Source of the DNA: Heyndrickxia sp050281185
GTDB taxonomy: Bacteria > Bacillota > Bacilli > Bacillales > Bacillaceae_C
Assembly: GCF_050281185.1 (NCBI RefSeq)
Contig: NZ_JBNNWS010000008.1
Location: forward strand, 1-64,000
DNA: 64,000 nt
Reading direction: 5' to 3'
In this document: piece after piece, positions 34,335 through 43,059 of the stretch
Layout: each line of letters begins with the position of its first letter
Numbering within the stretch: the stretch's first letter is position 1
Program-made: the position numbers and the translations under genes
The notes under the pieces: generated by a model
Databases searched by the model: none
Told to the model about the DNA's origin: nothing
Seen by the model: the letters and a program-made list of their open reading frames with translations, nothing else

Positions 34335-35444
34335 ATGGACATATTTAAAGAGATATATGATCATGAACAAGTTGTCATTTGTAACGATCCAAAAACCGGT
34401 TTAAAAGCGATTATTGCAATACATAATACAACTTTGGGACCAGCTACTGGGGGCTGCCGAATGTATCCGTACCAAACGTTTGAGCATGCTTTAAATGACG
34501 CACTTCGACTGTCTAAAGGAATGACCTATAAATGTGCAGCAGCTGACGTTGATTTCGGTGGCGGGAAAACGGTAATTATAGGGGATCCAGCCAAGGATAA
34601 AACACCTGAATTATTTCGGGCATTGGGGCAATATATCGATTCATTAAATGGCCGTTATTATACAGGGACAGATATGGGAACTACTCCAGAGGATTTTGTT
34701 CATGCAATGAAAGAAACCAATTGTATTGTTGGAATACCAGAAGAATATGGAGGAAGTGGAGATTCTTCAGTGCCAACAGCCCAAGGAGTCATATACGGAA
34801 TAAAAGCAACAAATGAAATACTCTATGGAACCAATCAAATTGGGGATAAGACCTATTCGATTCAAGGATTGGGTAAGGTGGGTTATAAAGTAGCTGAAAC
34901 ACTACTTGAAGAAGGAGCATCATTGTATGTTACCGATATTAATTCCGAAGCAATCGACGCCTTTTTACATCGGGCAAAGGAAATTGGTAATACTCACGTA
35001 AAAGCTGTCTCAGGAAATGATATATATGGTGTGGATGCTGATGTATTTGTGCCTTGTGCACTTGGAGGTATCATCAATAATGAAACAATTGATGTGTTGA
35101 AGGTAAAAGCGGTGGTTGGTTCAGCAAATAATCAGCTTTTAGAAGATCATCATGGTGATATACTCATGAACAAACAAATTCTATATGCTCCAGACTATAT
35201 CGTAAATGCAGGTGGACTTATTCAGGTATCTGATGAATTATATGGTCCTAATAAAAAGAGAGTGATGGAAAAAACCAAAGCAATCTATAATTCTTTGTTA
35301 GAAATATACCGTTATTCCGAAGATGAAAATATATCAACTGTAGAATCTGCTAATCAATTTTGTAAACAGCGAATAGAATCTAGAAAGCATAGGAACAGCT
35401 TCTTCTCACACCAAAAACGTCCTAAGTGGGAAGTGAGGCATTAA
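34335..35444 (+). CDS. pdh: Phenylalanine dehydrogenase-type amino acid dehydrogenase
   Basis: A 369-residue member of the Glu/Leu/Phe/Val dehydrogenase family that reversibly deaminates an amino acid with NAD. Family features: GMTYKCAAADVDFGGGK (catalytic Lys66 and Lys78), TGTDMGTTPEDF, and Rossmann motif QGLGKVGYKVAE. The stretch YGGSGDSSVPTAQGVIY and the tail RNSFFS...RPKW resemble Lysinibacillus-type phenylalanine dehydrogenase more than leucine dehydrogenase. ATG 34335 follows AAGGGAG; the longer frame from 34278 overlaps the thioesterase. It would turn L-Phe into phenylpyruvate, the substrate for the E1-E3 genes downstream. Confidence 0.85.
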   Translation: MDIFKEIYDHEQVVICNDPKTGLKAIIAIHNTTLGPATGGCRMYPYQTFEHALNDALRLSKGMTYKCAAADVDFGGGKTVIIGDPAKDKTPELFRALGQYIDSLNGRYYTGTDMGTTPEDFVHAMKETNCIVGIPEEYGGSGDSSVPTAQGVIYGIKATNEILYGTNQIGDKTYSIQGLGKVGYKVAETLLEEGASLYVTDINSEAIDAFLHRAKEIGNTHVKAVSGNDIYGVDADVFVPCALGGIINNETIDVLKVKAVVGSANNQLLEDHHGDILMNKQILYAPDYIVNAGGLIQVSDELYGPNKKRVMEKTKAIYNSLLEIYRYSEDENISTVESANQFCKQRIESRKHRNSFFSHQKRPKWEVRH

Positions 35445-35474
35445 AAAAGCAATAACTAAAAGGCGGTGGGAATT

Positions 35475-35645
35475 TTGGATTGGTGGATGATCTACTCAAT
35501 ATTAAGCTGTTTACTTGTTCTTGTTCTTGTCCTTACCTATCAAAAAAGGAAACGAGAAAATAAAAAATTCCCAAAAATACAATTTGTAATATCTTTGATT
35601 GTTGGGATAGGAATATTTGTTGTTATCTTGAGCAATCTCTTATAG
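35475..35645 (+). CDS. Small two-span membrane protein (56 aa)
   Basis: TTG 35475 follows AGGCGGTGGG by 4 bases. The product has two hydrophobic segments (about residues 4-21 and 37-55) joined by a strongly basic loop (QKRKRENKK). The N-terminus is MDWWMIYS. No family is recognised. It sits between the amino acid dehydrogenase and E1 alpha on the same strand, with 30 and 79 bases of spacing, so it is probably part of the operon. Confidence 0.55.
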   Translation: MDWWMIYSILSCLLVLVLVLTYQKRKRENKKFPKIQFVISLIVGIGIFVVILSNLL

Positions 35646-35724
35646 CAAATGTTAAGATTTCTTTTCGCCTCGAGTGACTAGGCATGGAAGCAGGACAATA
35701 ATAATCACTAGGAGGGAGTATAGA

Positions 35725-36792
35725 ATGGAACAATTTCAACTGATTCGTTATCTTGATGAAAATGGGAATCTTTTAAATAACGAAGTTTCGGAAGCGCTTT
35801 CATATGGATTTATTAAAGAATTATATGAAAGGTTAATCCTAGTTAGGACATTTGACCGTAAAGCGATTAGTCTTCAAAGGCAAGGGAGATTAGGAACTTA
35901 TGCTCCATTTGAAGGACAGGAAGCTGCACAGGTTGGGAGTGCACTTGCATTAAACGGTGATGACTGGCTTTTTCCAACTTACCGTGACCATGCAGCAAGC
36001 ATTACGTTTGGACACTCATTAAAAACGATTTTTCTATATTGGAATGGAAGATTAGAGGGCTGTGTACCACCGGAAGGGAAGCGAATTTTTCCACCAGCAG
36101 TACCAATTGCGACACAATTGCTCCATGCTACAGGTGCGGCAATCGCAGAAAAAAGAAAAGGCACCGATAATGCAGCGATTGCTTATTTTGGTGATGGGGC
36201 AACCTCTGAAGGGGATTTCCATGAAGGATTAAATTTTGCAAGTGTATTTAAAGCTCCGGTCGTGTTTTTTAATCAAAATAATCAATTTGCTATTTCAGTC
36301 CCAATTGAAAAACAAATGAATTCAGAAACAATTGCTCAAAAATCAGTTGCTTATGGAATACCGGGTGTTCGTCTAGATGGAAATGATATATTAGCTGTTT
36401 ATTTTGAAACGAAGAAGGCATTAGACCGTGCAAGACGTGGGGAAGGACCTACCCTAATCGAAGCGGTGACATGGAGATATGGTGCACATACTACAGCAGA
36501 TGATCCGACAAAATATCGAAATCAAAATATAAGTGATATCAAACGGCAAAATGAGGATCCACTTTTACGTTTGGAAAAATATATGAAAAACGAAGGGATT
36601 TGGGATGAAGAGTGGAAAGAGGAAGTATCTCGAGCTGCAGTAATAGAAATTGAGAAAGCAGTAGAAGAAATGGAGGCATTTCCAAAACCAAACATTGATG
36701 ATTTATTTGATCACGTATTTGCTGAGCCGACCTGGACAATAAAAGATCAAAAAGAGCAATACTATGAATTTTTAGGAGGCGCTAGTAAATGA
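35725..36792 (+). CDS. 2-oxoacid dehydrogenase E1 alpha subunit
   Basis: A 355-residue thiamine-diphosphate-dependent decarboxylase subunit. TPP-binding motif GDGATSEGDFHEGLNFASVFKAPVVFFNQNN (GDG...NN) and phosphorylation-loop-type YGAHTTADDPTKYR are present. Start ATG 35725 follows GGAGGGAG; the longer frame from 35674 ignores that site. It resembles the pyruvate/branched-chain group, but the setting next to a phenylalanine dehydrogenase suggests phenylpyruvate (or indole/4-hydroxyphenylpyruvate) as the substrate. The stop overlaps the E1 beta start. Confidence 0.9.
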   Translation: MEQFQLIRYLDENGNLLNNEVSEALSYGFIKELYERLILVRTFDRKAISLQRQGRLGTYAPFEGQEAAQVGSALALNGDDWLFPTYRDHAASITFGHSLKTIFLYWNGRLEGCVPPEGKRIFPPAVPIATQLLHATGAAIAEKRKGTDNAAIAYFGDGATSEGDFHEGLNFASVFKAPVVFFNQNNQFAISVPIEKQMNSETIAQKSVAYGIPGVRLDGNDILAVYFETKKALDRARRGEGPTLIEAVTWRYGAHTTADDPTKYRNQNISDIKRQNEDPLLRLEKYMKNEGIWDEEWKEEVSRAAVIEIEKAVEEMEAFPKPNIDDLFDHVFAEPTWTIKDQKEQYYEFLGGASK

Positions 36793-37787
36793 GTGTAATT
36801 GCAGAAAAAACGCAAAAGTTATCCCTAGTGCAAGCAGTGACAGATGGCCTCCGTACCGTGATGAAGGATCAGGAGGAAGTCATTGTGCTAGGTGAGGATG
36901 TAGGAAAAAACGGTGGCGTATTTCGAGCAACAGAAGGACTCCAGCAGGAATTTGGTGAGGACAGAGTCATTGACACCCCATTAAGTGAAGCCGGGATTGT
37001 TGGTACAGCAATTGGCTTAGCTATTAATGGCTTTGTTCCAGTGGTTGAAATGCAGTTTTTAGGCTTTATATATCCAGCATTCGAACAAATCATGAGTCAT
37101 GCAACGAGAATAAGAATGAGGACGATGAGTCGATTTCACGTTCCACTTGTCATTCGTGCCCCGTATGGAGCGGGGGTGAAAGCTCCAGAAATACATTCTG
37201 ATAGTGTTGAAGTTTTATTTACCCACATGCCGGGAATTAAAGTCGTTTGTCCATCTAATCCTTATGATGCAAAGGGACTTTTGATATCGAGTATAGAGGA
37301 TCCCGATCCGGTTTTATTTCTTGAGCCAATGCGTTCCTATCGAGCTTTTAAGGATGAGGTGCCAACCGACAAATACACGATTGAAATCGGTAAAGCAAAT
37401 CGTTTAAAAGAAGGAGAAGATGTCACATTAATTGCATGGGGAGCGATGGTTCCTCTAGTAATGAAAGCTGCAGAGAAAATAGAAGAAAAAAATATTCAGT
37501 GCGATGTAATTGATCTACGAACCTTATATCCGTTAGACAGAGAAATGATTTCAGAGTCTGTTCAAAAAACTGGAAGAGTCGTTATCGTCCATGAGGCACA
37601 TGCAACAAGTGGATTAGGCGCTGACATCATTTCTTTAATTCAAGATACATCATTTTTATATTTGAAAGCACCTATCCAACGAGTGACCGGTTTTGATGTC
37701 CCAGTTCCATTTTATACGTTAGAAAAGCACTATTTACCAAATGAAGATAGGATCATTGAAGCAATTAATAAGGCTGTGTTTTTCTAA
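36789..37787 (+). CDS. 2-oxoacid dehydrogenase E1 beta subunit
   Basis: A 332-residue transketolase-type subunit: LGEDVGKNGGVFRATEGL, DTPLSEAGIVGTAIGLA, RAPYGAGVKAPEIHSDS, HEAHATSGLGADI. It starts 4 bases before the E1 alpha stop (ATGAG) after GGAGG. The next gene, E2, is 720 bases away because of a tandem repeat array, which is unusual for this operon type. Confidence 0.92.
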   Translation: MSVIAEKTQKLSLVQAVTDGLRTVMKDQEEVIVLGEDVGKNGGVFRATEGLQQEFGEDRVIDTPLSEAGIVGTAIGLAINGFVPVVEMQFLGFIYPAFEQIMSHATRIRMRTMSRFHVPLVIRAPYGAGVKAPEIHSDSVEVLFTHMPGIKVVCPSNPYDAKGLLISSIEDPDPVLFLEPMRSYRAFKDEVPTDKYTIEIGKANRLKEGEDVTLIAWGAMVPLVMKAAEKIEEKNIQCDVIDLRTLYPLDREMISESVQKTGRVVIVHEAHATSGLGADIISLIQDTSFLYLKAPIQRVTGFDVPVPFYTLEKHYLPNEDRIIEAINKAVFF

Positions 37788-37798
37788 AAAAATAGTCG

Positions 37799-38433
37799 TT
37801 GATACCGCCCAGAAAACCGCGAAAAGAAGTAGATCAAGCTGGAAACCGGAACGAGATCTACCAGAAAACTGTGGAAAGAAGTAGATTAAGATGGAACCCG
37901 TAATAAGATCTACCAGAAAACCGTGGAAAGAAGTAGATCAAGCTGGAACCCGCAACAAGATCTACCAGAAAACCGCGGAAAGAAGTAGATTAATATTAAA
38001 ACTGCAACAAGATCTACCAGAAAACCACGGAAAGAAGTAGATCAAGAGGGAAACGGCAACAAGATCTACCAGAAAACCGTGGAAAGAAGTAGATCAAGAG
38101 GGAAACGGTAACTAGATCTACCAGAAAACCGCGGAAAGAAGTAGATCAAGAGGGAAACCACAACAAGATCTACCAGAAAACCGCGAAAAGAAGTAGATCA
38201 AGCTGGAAACGGCAACTAGATCTACCAGAAAACCGTGGAAAGAAGTAGATCAAGAGGGAACCAGCAACAAGATCTACCAGAAGACCGCGGAAAGAAGTAG
38301 ATCAAAAAGGAACCCGCAACAAGATCTACCAGATAAGCGCGAAAAGAAGTAGATCAAGCTGGAACCCGGAACAAGATCTACCAGAAAAGCGCGGAAAGAA
38401 GTAGATCTAGAAGGAACCCGCAACAAGATCTGG
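37799..38433. repeat. Tandem array: 12 units of exactly 52 bp with inverted arms every 26 bp
   Basis: GTAGAT[C/T] occurs at 37829, 37881, 37933, 37985, 38037, 38089, 38141, 38193, 38245, 38297, 38349 and 38401, always 52 apart. Each is followed 26 bases later by GATCT(AC), and that arm is again 26 bases from the next GTAGAT. The 19-base loops are of two types: one around CCAGAAAACCGCGGAAAGAA, the other around AAG..GGAAACNGCAACAA. Substitutions occur in loops without any indel. 52 is not a multiple of 3 and no ribosome binding site is present, so it is non-coding. It separates E1 beta from E2. Confidence 0.95.
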
Positions 38434-38506
38434 TAGTAGAGTCTAAGAGGAAAAAGGTTGACACGCCTATTTTTCCATTCTAATTTCTAGAAAGTAGGTG
38501 ACAAAA

Positions 38507-39670
38507 TTGGTGGAAGTAAAACTTCATGATATTGGTGAAGGAATGACAGAAGGAGAGATTTTAACATACTTGGTTAAGGTAGGTGATCAGGTTCGAAGTG
38601 ATCAACCTTTAGTAGAAGTTCAAACAGACAAAATGACTGCGGAGCTTCCCTCTCCAGCAGCGGGAACTGTAAAGGAAATTCTTGTTAATGAAGGTACGAA
38701 TGTGTCTGTAGGTACAACCTTGTTAATTATTGAAACAGAGCAATCAAATCCAATAGAAAAAGTGGTTATCCCAACAGTTAATCGCAACAAAGTAGAACAT
38801 TCTAAACGAATTACTTTAGCCTCCCCATTTACTAGAAAAATAGCACGTGAGTTAGGAATTGATATTGAAAAAATTAAAGGGACCGGACCAGCAGGAAGGA
38901 TTATGGATGAAGATGTATATAATTTTATAAATAAGCTTGAGGAACCGGTTGAAATAGTTCGCCACGATAAAACAGAAGCCGTCATCGAAGAAATCCCTTT
39001 TAATGGTCGCAGGAAGCAGATTGCTTCTCTCATGAGTAAATCATTATATACGATTCCTCATGTTACACATTTTGAGGAAGTAGATATGACCAATTTATTG
39101 GAATGTAAAAAACAATTAAAGAAGGATGGTGTGAATCTTTCGGTTGCCGCATTTTTTATAAAAGCTATACAGTTATCATTAGCTAAATTCCCTATTTATA
39201 ATTCTGTTTTAGATGAGGAGCAAGGGATAATAAAGTTAAAAAAAGAGTATAACATCGGCGTAGCGGTCGATACAGCAGAAGGGCTAATTGTTCCAGTCAT
39301 TCGAAATGTAGAATCAAAAACTTTGAAAACCATTCATGAAGAAATGAAAGGTTTGATTGAGAAAGCTCAAAATAATTCATTGACCAAGGAAGATATTTCT
39401 AACGGCACCTTTACAATTAGTAATGTCGGTCCATTAGGTGGTATTGGAGCAACCCCAATTATTAATTATCCGCAAACCGCATTGATTGCTTTTCATAAAA
39501 CGAAAAAGAAACCAGTGGTAATCAATGATGAAATTGTTATTAGGAGTATGATGAATCTATCTATGTCCTTTGATCATCGTGTTGCAGATGGCGCTACAGC
39601 TGTTGGGTTTACTAATCAATTCGTACACTTGCTTGAACATCCAACAAGAATGCTATTGGAGTTGAAATAG
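38507..39670 (+). CDS. 2-oxoacid dehydrogenase E2 (dihydrolipoamide acyltransferase)
   Basis: A 387-residue three-domain E2. Lipoyl domain (1-75) with lipoyl-Lys in VQTDKMTAELPSPAAG; peripheral-subunit-binding domain near 105-140 (ASPFTRKIARELGIDIEKIKGTGPAGRI); catalytic domain with SMSFDHRVADGATAVGF (His and Asp). It hands the acyl group to CoA, which here would give phenylacetyl-CoA. TTG 38507 follows TAGGTG; GTG 38498 is an alternative. E3 starts one base after the stop. Confidence 0.92.
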   Translation: MVEVKLHDIGEGMTEGEILTYLVKVGDQVRSDQPLVEVQTDKMTAELPSPAAGTVKEILVNEGTNVSVGTTLLIIETEQSNPIEKVVIPTVNRNKVEHSKRITLASPFTRKIARELGIDIEKIKGTGPAGRIMDEDVYNFINKLEEPVEIVRHDKTEAVIEEIPFNGRRKQIASLMSKSLYTIPHVTHFEEVDMTNLLECKKQLKKDGVNLSVAAFFIKAIQLSLAKFPIYNSVLDEEQGIIKLKKEYNIGVAVDTAEGLIVPVIRNVESKTLKTIHEEMKGLIEKAQNNSLTKEDISNGTFTISNVGPLGGIGATPIINYPQTALIAFHKTKKKPVVINDEIVIRSMMNLSMSFDHRVADGATAVGFTNQFVHLLEHPTRMLLELK

Positions 39671-39671
39671 A

Positions 39672-41111
39672 ATGGTTGTCGGAGAAATTGCACAGGAAAA
39701 AGAAGTAGTTGTAATTGGTGGTGGACCAGGAGGTTATACAGCTGCCATTCGAGCAGCCCAATTAGGCAAGGATGTTCTATTAATTGAACAGGAAAAGCTT
39801 GGTGGAATTTGTTTAAATGAAGGCTGTATTCCTTCTAAAACATTTGCCCATGCAGCTAAACAAGCAAATAGATGGAGACATTTAGAAGATATAGGCTATC
39901 AATTTGAAATGAAAAACTTCGATTTTGCATCATATACATCTTATAAAGAAAAAATAGTTAACCAGTTAAAAGCGGGTGTCGAATCATTATGTAAGGCTAA
40001 TAAAATTGAAGTAATGTATGGCTGTGCTTCTTTTATTTCTGAAAATAAGGTTGGAATTGAAAATGGTCATCATTATGAAGTAGTAAATTTTGAACATGCA
40101 ATCATTGCGACAGGTGTAAAGCCGGCTAATCAGATGAGTGGTTCTAAGTATCAGCTGAATTCCAGGCAATTATTTAATTTAGACGATTTACCTGATCGAT
40201 TAATACTAGTAGGTTCAGATTATATTGTTTTAGAAGCAGCGTTTGCCTATAGTTTACTAGGGACAGAAGTCTCAATTATTTTAGAGAAAAATCATTTTTT
40301 TTCCTTTGATAAAGATATTGAAAAAGAATTACGAAGGCAGCTAAAGAAAAGGAAGATTCCTTTATATTTAGATGTGACAGACCTCTCCTTTTCTGAAAAT
40401 GAGGATGGAGCAGAATGTTCTTTTATTAATCAAAAGGAAGAAAGTGTTTCTATCTATGCAAAAGCTTATTATATTCAGGAATCTTATATCGGAAATACAA
40501 AAGAGCTGGGATTAGAACGACTGGGCTTATCTGAGGACAAAGATCATTTTATTTATTGTGATAAACAAGGGAAAACAAAGTTGAATCATATTTTTGCCGT
40601 AGGAGATGTTTCTGGAGGGCCATTCTTAGCAATGAAAGCTATTAAGCAAGGAAAAGCAGCTGCAGAAAGGATTTGTGGGAAGCCAAGTGAAGTCGATCTC
40701 ACCTGGATGTCGGAGGTTGTTCATTCTGAGCCGCCAATTGCATGTGTAGGCTATTCTGAGGAACAGGCAAAAGAAGCAGGATATTCGGTGAAAACAGGCC
40801 AATATATGCTTCCTGGAAATGGCTTTTCTATGCTAACCGGGAATCGGGAAGGATTTATTAAAGTAATAATCAATGAAGAAACCCAACAGCTTTTAGGAAT
40901 GCATATTATAGGAGAGGGAGCCATTGAGCTTATTTCAACCGGTGTTATTGGTGGGGAGATGATAGCTAGGGACGAAGATTTCCTATTCCCATCCTATCCG
41001 CACCCAAGTATAAATGAGGGAATTCTCGAAGCCATGGAAGATACAATAGGTCTTTCCATTCACCAATCACCAAAGCGAAGTGGAAGTAAAGAAAAGGTAG
41101 TAATTAGATAG
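39672..41111 (+). CDS. Dihydrolipoamide dehydrogenase-like E3 with altered NAD-binding motif
   Basis: A 479-residue flavoprotein disulphide reductase. FAD motif GGGPGG (16-21), redox-active disulphide Cys47/Cys52 in GGICLNEGCIPSK, and catalytic His-Glu region YPHPSINEGILEA near the C-terminus. The second Rossmann motif, usually GGGYIG, reads GSDYIV (181-186), losing two glycines. The C-terminus carries an extra ~20-residue basic tail (HQSPKRSGSKEK). It may work with reduced NAD affinity. ATG 39672 overlaps no strong site, so translation is probably coupled to E2. Confidence 0.88.
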   Translation: MVVGEIAQEKEVVVIGGGPGGYTAAIRAAQLGKDVLLIEQEKLGGICLNEGCIPSKTFAHAAKQANRWRHLEDIGYQFEMKNFDFASYTSYKEKIVNQLKAGVESLCKANKIEVMYGCASFISENKVGIENGHHYEVVNFEHAIIATGVKPANQMSGSKYQLNSRQLFNLDDLPDRLILVGSDYIVLEAAFAYSLLGTEVSIILEKNHFFSFDKDIEKELRRQLKKRKIPLYLDVTDLSFSENEDGAECSFINQKEESVSIYAKAYYIQESYIGNTKELGLERLGLSEDKDHFIYCDKQGKTKLNHIFAVGDVSGGPFLAMKAIKQGKAAAERICGKPSEVDLTWMSEVVHSEPPIACVGYSEEQAKEAGYSVKTGQYMLPGNGFSMLTGNREGFIKVIINEETQQLLGMHIIGEGAIELISTGVIGGEMIARDEDFLFPSYPHPSINEGILEAMEDTIGLSIHQSPKRSGSKEKVVIR

Positions 41112-41120
41112 TAGAGATAT

Positions 41121-41159
41121 AAAAAACGTCTATGTCATAGTGGCATAGACGTTTTTTTT
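41121..41159. terminator. Terminator of the E1-E3 operon (and of the purine permease on the other strand)
   Basis: Stem AACGTCTATG / CATAGACGTT with T-runs on both strands. Confidence 0.85.
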
Positions 41160-41162
41160 AAA

Positions 41163-41372
41163 AGGTAAGAAAGTATAAAATTTATTTACTAAGGGTATTA
41201 GGCATGAAAAGTGTCTGCTGTGTCTAGCTCCAGCGCCTATCAGCTAGCGAATTTCTCCGTCTTCTCCCTACGATAAGTCAACATCGACTCGTACCTCGCC
41301 GTGTTTCCTTTTTCTCAGTCGAAGCCTACTAAATCCGTACGGTAATAAGCAAGGCACTTCCGCTTTTCTTTT
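41163..41372 (+). repeat. Dispersed 3'-UTR repeat, copy E (full form)
   Basis: GGTAAGAAAGTATAAAATTT ... CTGCTGTGTCTAGCTCCAGC ... CTCCGTCTTCTCCCTACGAT ... CGCTTTTCTTTTT. It fills the whole distance between the purine permease stop codon and the shared terminator. Confidence 0.85.
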
Positions 41373-42671
41373 TTAATGTGGTAAAAATGCAAGCTGAATG
41401 AAAAACAGTATTGCGAAAAAATAAACGAGTAGATGAACTTCACGCCATTTTCCTTTAAAAACTTTTAATAGAGGATAGGAAATAAAGCCCAAGGCAATTC
41501 CAGTTGCGATACTTGAAGTTAAAGGCATACTGAGAATAATAATAAATGCTGGAAATGCCTCGTCAAGCTCATTCCATTTAATATGAGCAACGCTTCCGAT
41601 CATTAAACTTCCAACAATAATCAGCGCAGGTGCAGTGATAGCAGATAGCCCTGAAACAGCACTTACTAAAGGTCCAAAAAATGATGAGATGACAAAGAGA
41701 ATGGCAACTGTAACTGTTGTTAAACCTGTACGTCCACCAGCAGCTACACCAGATGTCGATTCAACAAATGCGCTTGTTGGACTTGTCCCAAAAATAGACC
41801 CAATAGTAGTAGCAATGGAGTCTGCAAGTAATGCTTCACGTGCACGCGGCATGGTTTTTCCTTTCATAAGACCAGCCTGTTCTGCCACTCCAACCATCGT
41901 TCCGGTTGTATCAAAAATTGTGACAAGTAAAAAGGAAAATACGACCGCATAAAGACTATGGGTGTATACATCACTAAACGCAGATATAGGATTATGAATA
42001 ACAAACTCTGGTAAGTGAGGTACCCCTATAATTCCTTTATTAAAGGATAATTGACCTGTAATAAGTGCAATAATGGCAGTAATAATCATTCCAATAAAGA
42101 GTGCGCCATGAATATTTCTGACCATTAATATTAATGTAATAGCTAGTCCTACTAAAGCTAATATCGTTAAGGGACTATGAAGATTGCCTAACTGAACTAA
42201 GTTACTTTTACTTGCAGTGATGATACCGGTTTGCTTTAATCCAATAAAAGCGATAAATAATCCGATACCTGCAGTAATACCATGTTTTAGGTTTTCTGGT
42301 ATAGCTTCAATTAATTTTTTTCTAAAAGGTGTAAGCGACAAAATGATAAATATTATACCAGCCACAAAAACTGCAGAAAACGCAGTTACATAGTCAATAT
42401 TGCCATGACTTCCGACAACTGAATAGGCAAAATATGCATTCATACCCATACCAGGTGCAATAGCAATTGGATAGTTAGCAAAGAGTGCCATCCATAAAGT
42501 ACCAATAACTGCTGCGATAATGGTAGCCATAAATACTTGATCAAACGGAACACCAGCATCAGCAAGAATAACAGGGTTTACGATGACGATGTAGACCATT
42601 GTTAAAAATGTTGTTAGACCTGCAATAATTTCTGTTTTAGCATTTGTGCCGTTTTCTTTCAACTTAAACAT
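41373..42671 (-). CDS. NCS2-family purine permease (guanine/hypoxanthine type, PbuG/PbuO-like)
   Basis: A 432-residue permease with about 13 membrane segments. Family marks are GLTTFLTMVYIVIVNPVILAD, PGMGMNAYFAYSVV and TSPTSAFVESTSGVAAGGRTGLT. Members of this AzgA-like group import guanine, hypoxanthine or adenine. No purine riboswitch is visible upstream (42672-42884). A small palindrome AAAAACGAACGTTTTT lies just before the ribosome binding site. Start ATG 42671 follows GGAGGAATTTTCTC on the minus strand. Confidence 0.92.
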   Translation of the reverse strand: MFKLKENGTNAKTEIIAGLTTFLTMVYIVIVNPVILADAGVPFDQVFMATIIAAVIGTLWMALFANYPIAIAPGMGMNAYFAYSVVGSHGNIDYVTAFSAVFVAGIIFIILSLTPFRKKLIEAIPENLKHGITAGIGLFIAFIGLKQTGIITASKSNLVQLGNLHSPLTILALVGLAITLILMVRNIHGALFIGMIITAIIALITGQLSFNKGIIGVPHLPEFVIHNPISAFSDVYTHSLYAVVFSFLLVTIFDTTGTMVGVAEQAGLMKGKTMPRAREALLADSIATTIGSIFGTSPTSAFVESTSGVAAGGRTGLTTVTVAILFVISSFFGPLVSAVSGLSAITAPALIIVGSLMIGSVAHIKWNELDEAFPAFIIILSMPLTSSIATGIALGFISYPLLKVFKGKWREVHLLVYFFAILFFIQLAFLPH

Positions 42672-42884
42672 GAGAAAATTCCTCCAAAAAAACGAACGTT
42701 TTTAAATCACAAATAATATATTATTCGTTATTTACTTGAATGGCAACCCTTTTTTTGATATCTTTAGTTTTGTGAATCTGGGGAAATCGTGTTCAAAAGG
42801 TTAATATTAGCTTGACCAGTTAATGATAAATAATAATGTTTTTTTATAATAATATTTAAAATTGGAAGTGGGGTCTGTCATCAA

Positions 42885-42980
42885 ATGAAAGGAAACAAAG
42901 AAGAAAAAATCCTAGTTATTGTAATGATGGTTGTTGCCCTTTTTTTGTTGGTAAGTAGTTTAAGAAAGTATCTTTTTTAA
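42885..42980 (+). CDS. Very small single-span membrane protein (31 aa)
   Basis: ATG 42885, 31 residues: a charged N-terminus (MKGNKEEK), one hydrophobic span (about 9-25) and a basic end (LRKYLF). The upstream GTGGGG site is weakly placed. It lies in the 388-base gap between the purine permease and Pit, opposite to both, and has a hairpin terminator 28 bases downstream. No family known. Confidence 0.4.
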   Translation: MKGNKEEKILVIVMMVVALFLLVSSLRKYLF

Positions 42981-43007
42981 AAATCCCTAGTTACAGAAAA
43001 ACAAAAA

Positions 43008-43034
43008 ACTTCGCTCTAATCCAAAAGCGAAGTT
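43008..43034. terminator. Bidirectional terminator before pit
   Basis: Perfect stem AACTTCGCT / AGCGAAGTT. It serves the 31-aa ORF on the plus strand and pit on the minus strand (A/T-runs on each side). Confidence 0.7.
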
Positions 43035-43059
43035 AAACATCAATAAATATTTTATTTTT

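Noticed and set aside
37799..38433. CRISPR-like array
   Set aside because: The 19-base intervals are near-identical repeats, not unique spacers, and no cas gene is present.
42672..42884. Purine riboswitch or PurR box before the purine permease
   Set aside because: No purine aptamer core is seen. AAAAACGAACGTTTTT resembles half a PurR box, but a correctly spaced partner is missing and it abuts the ribosome binding site.
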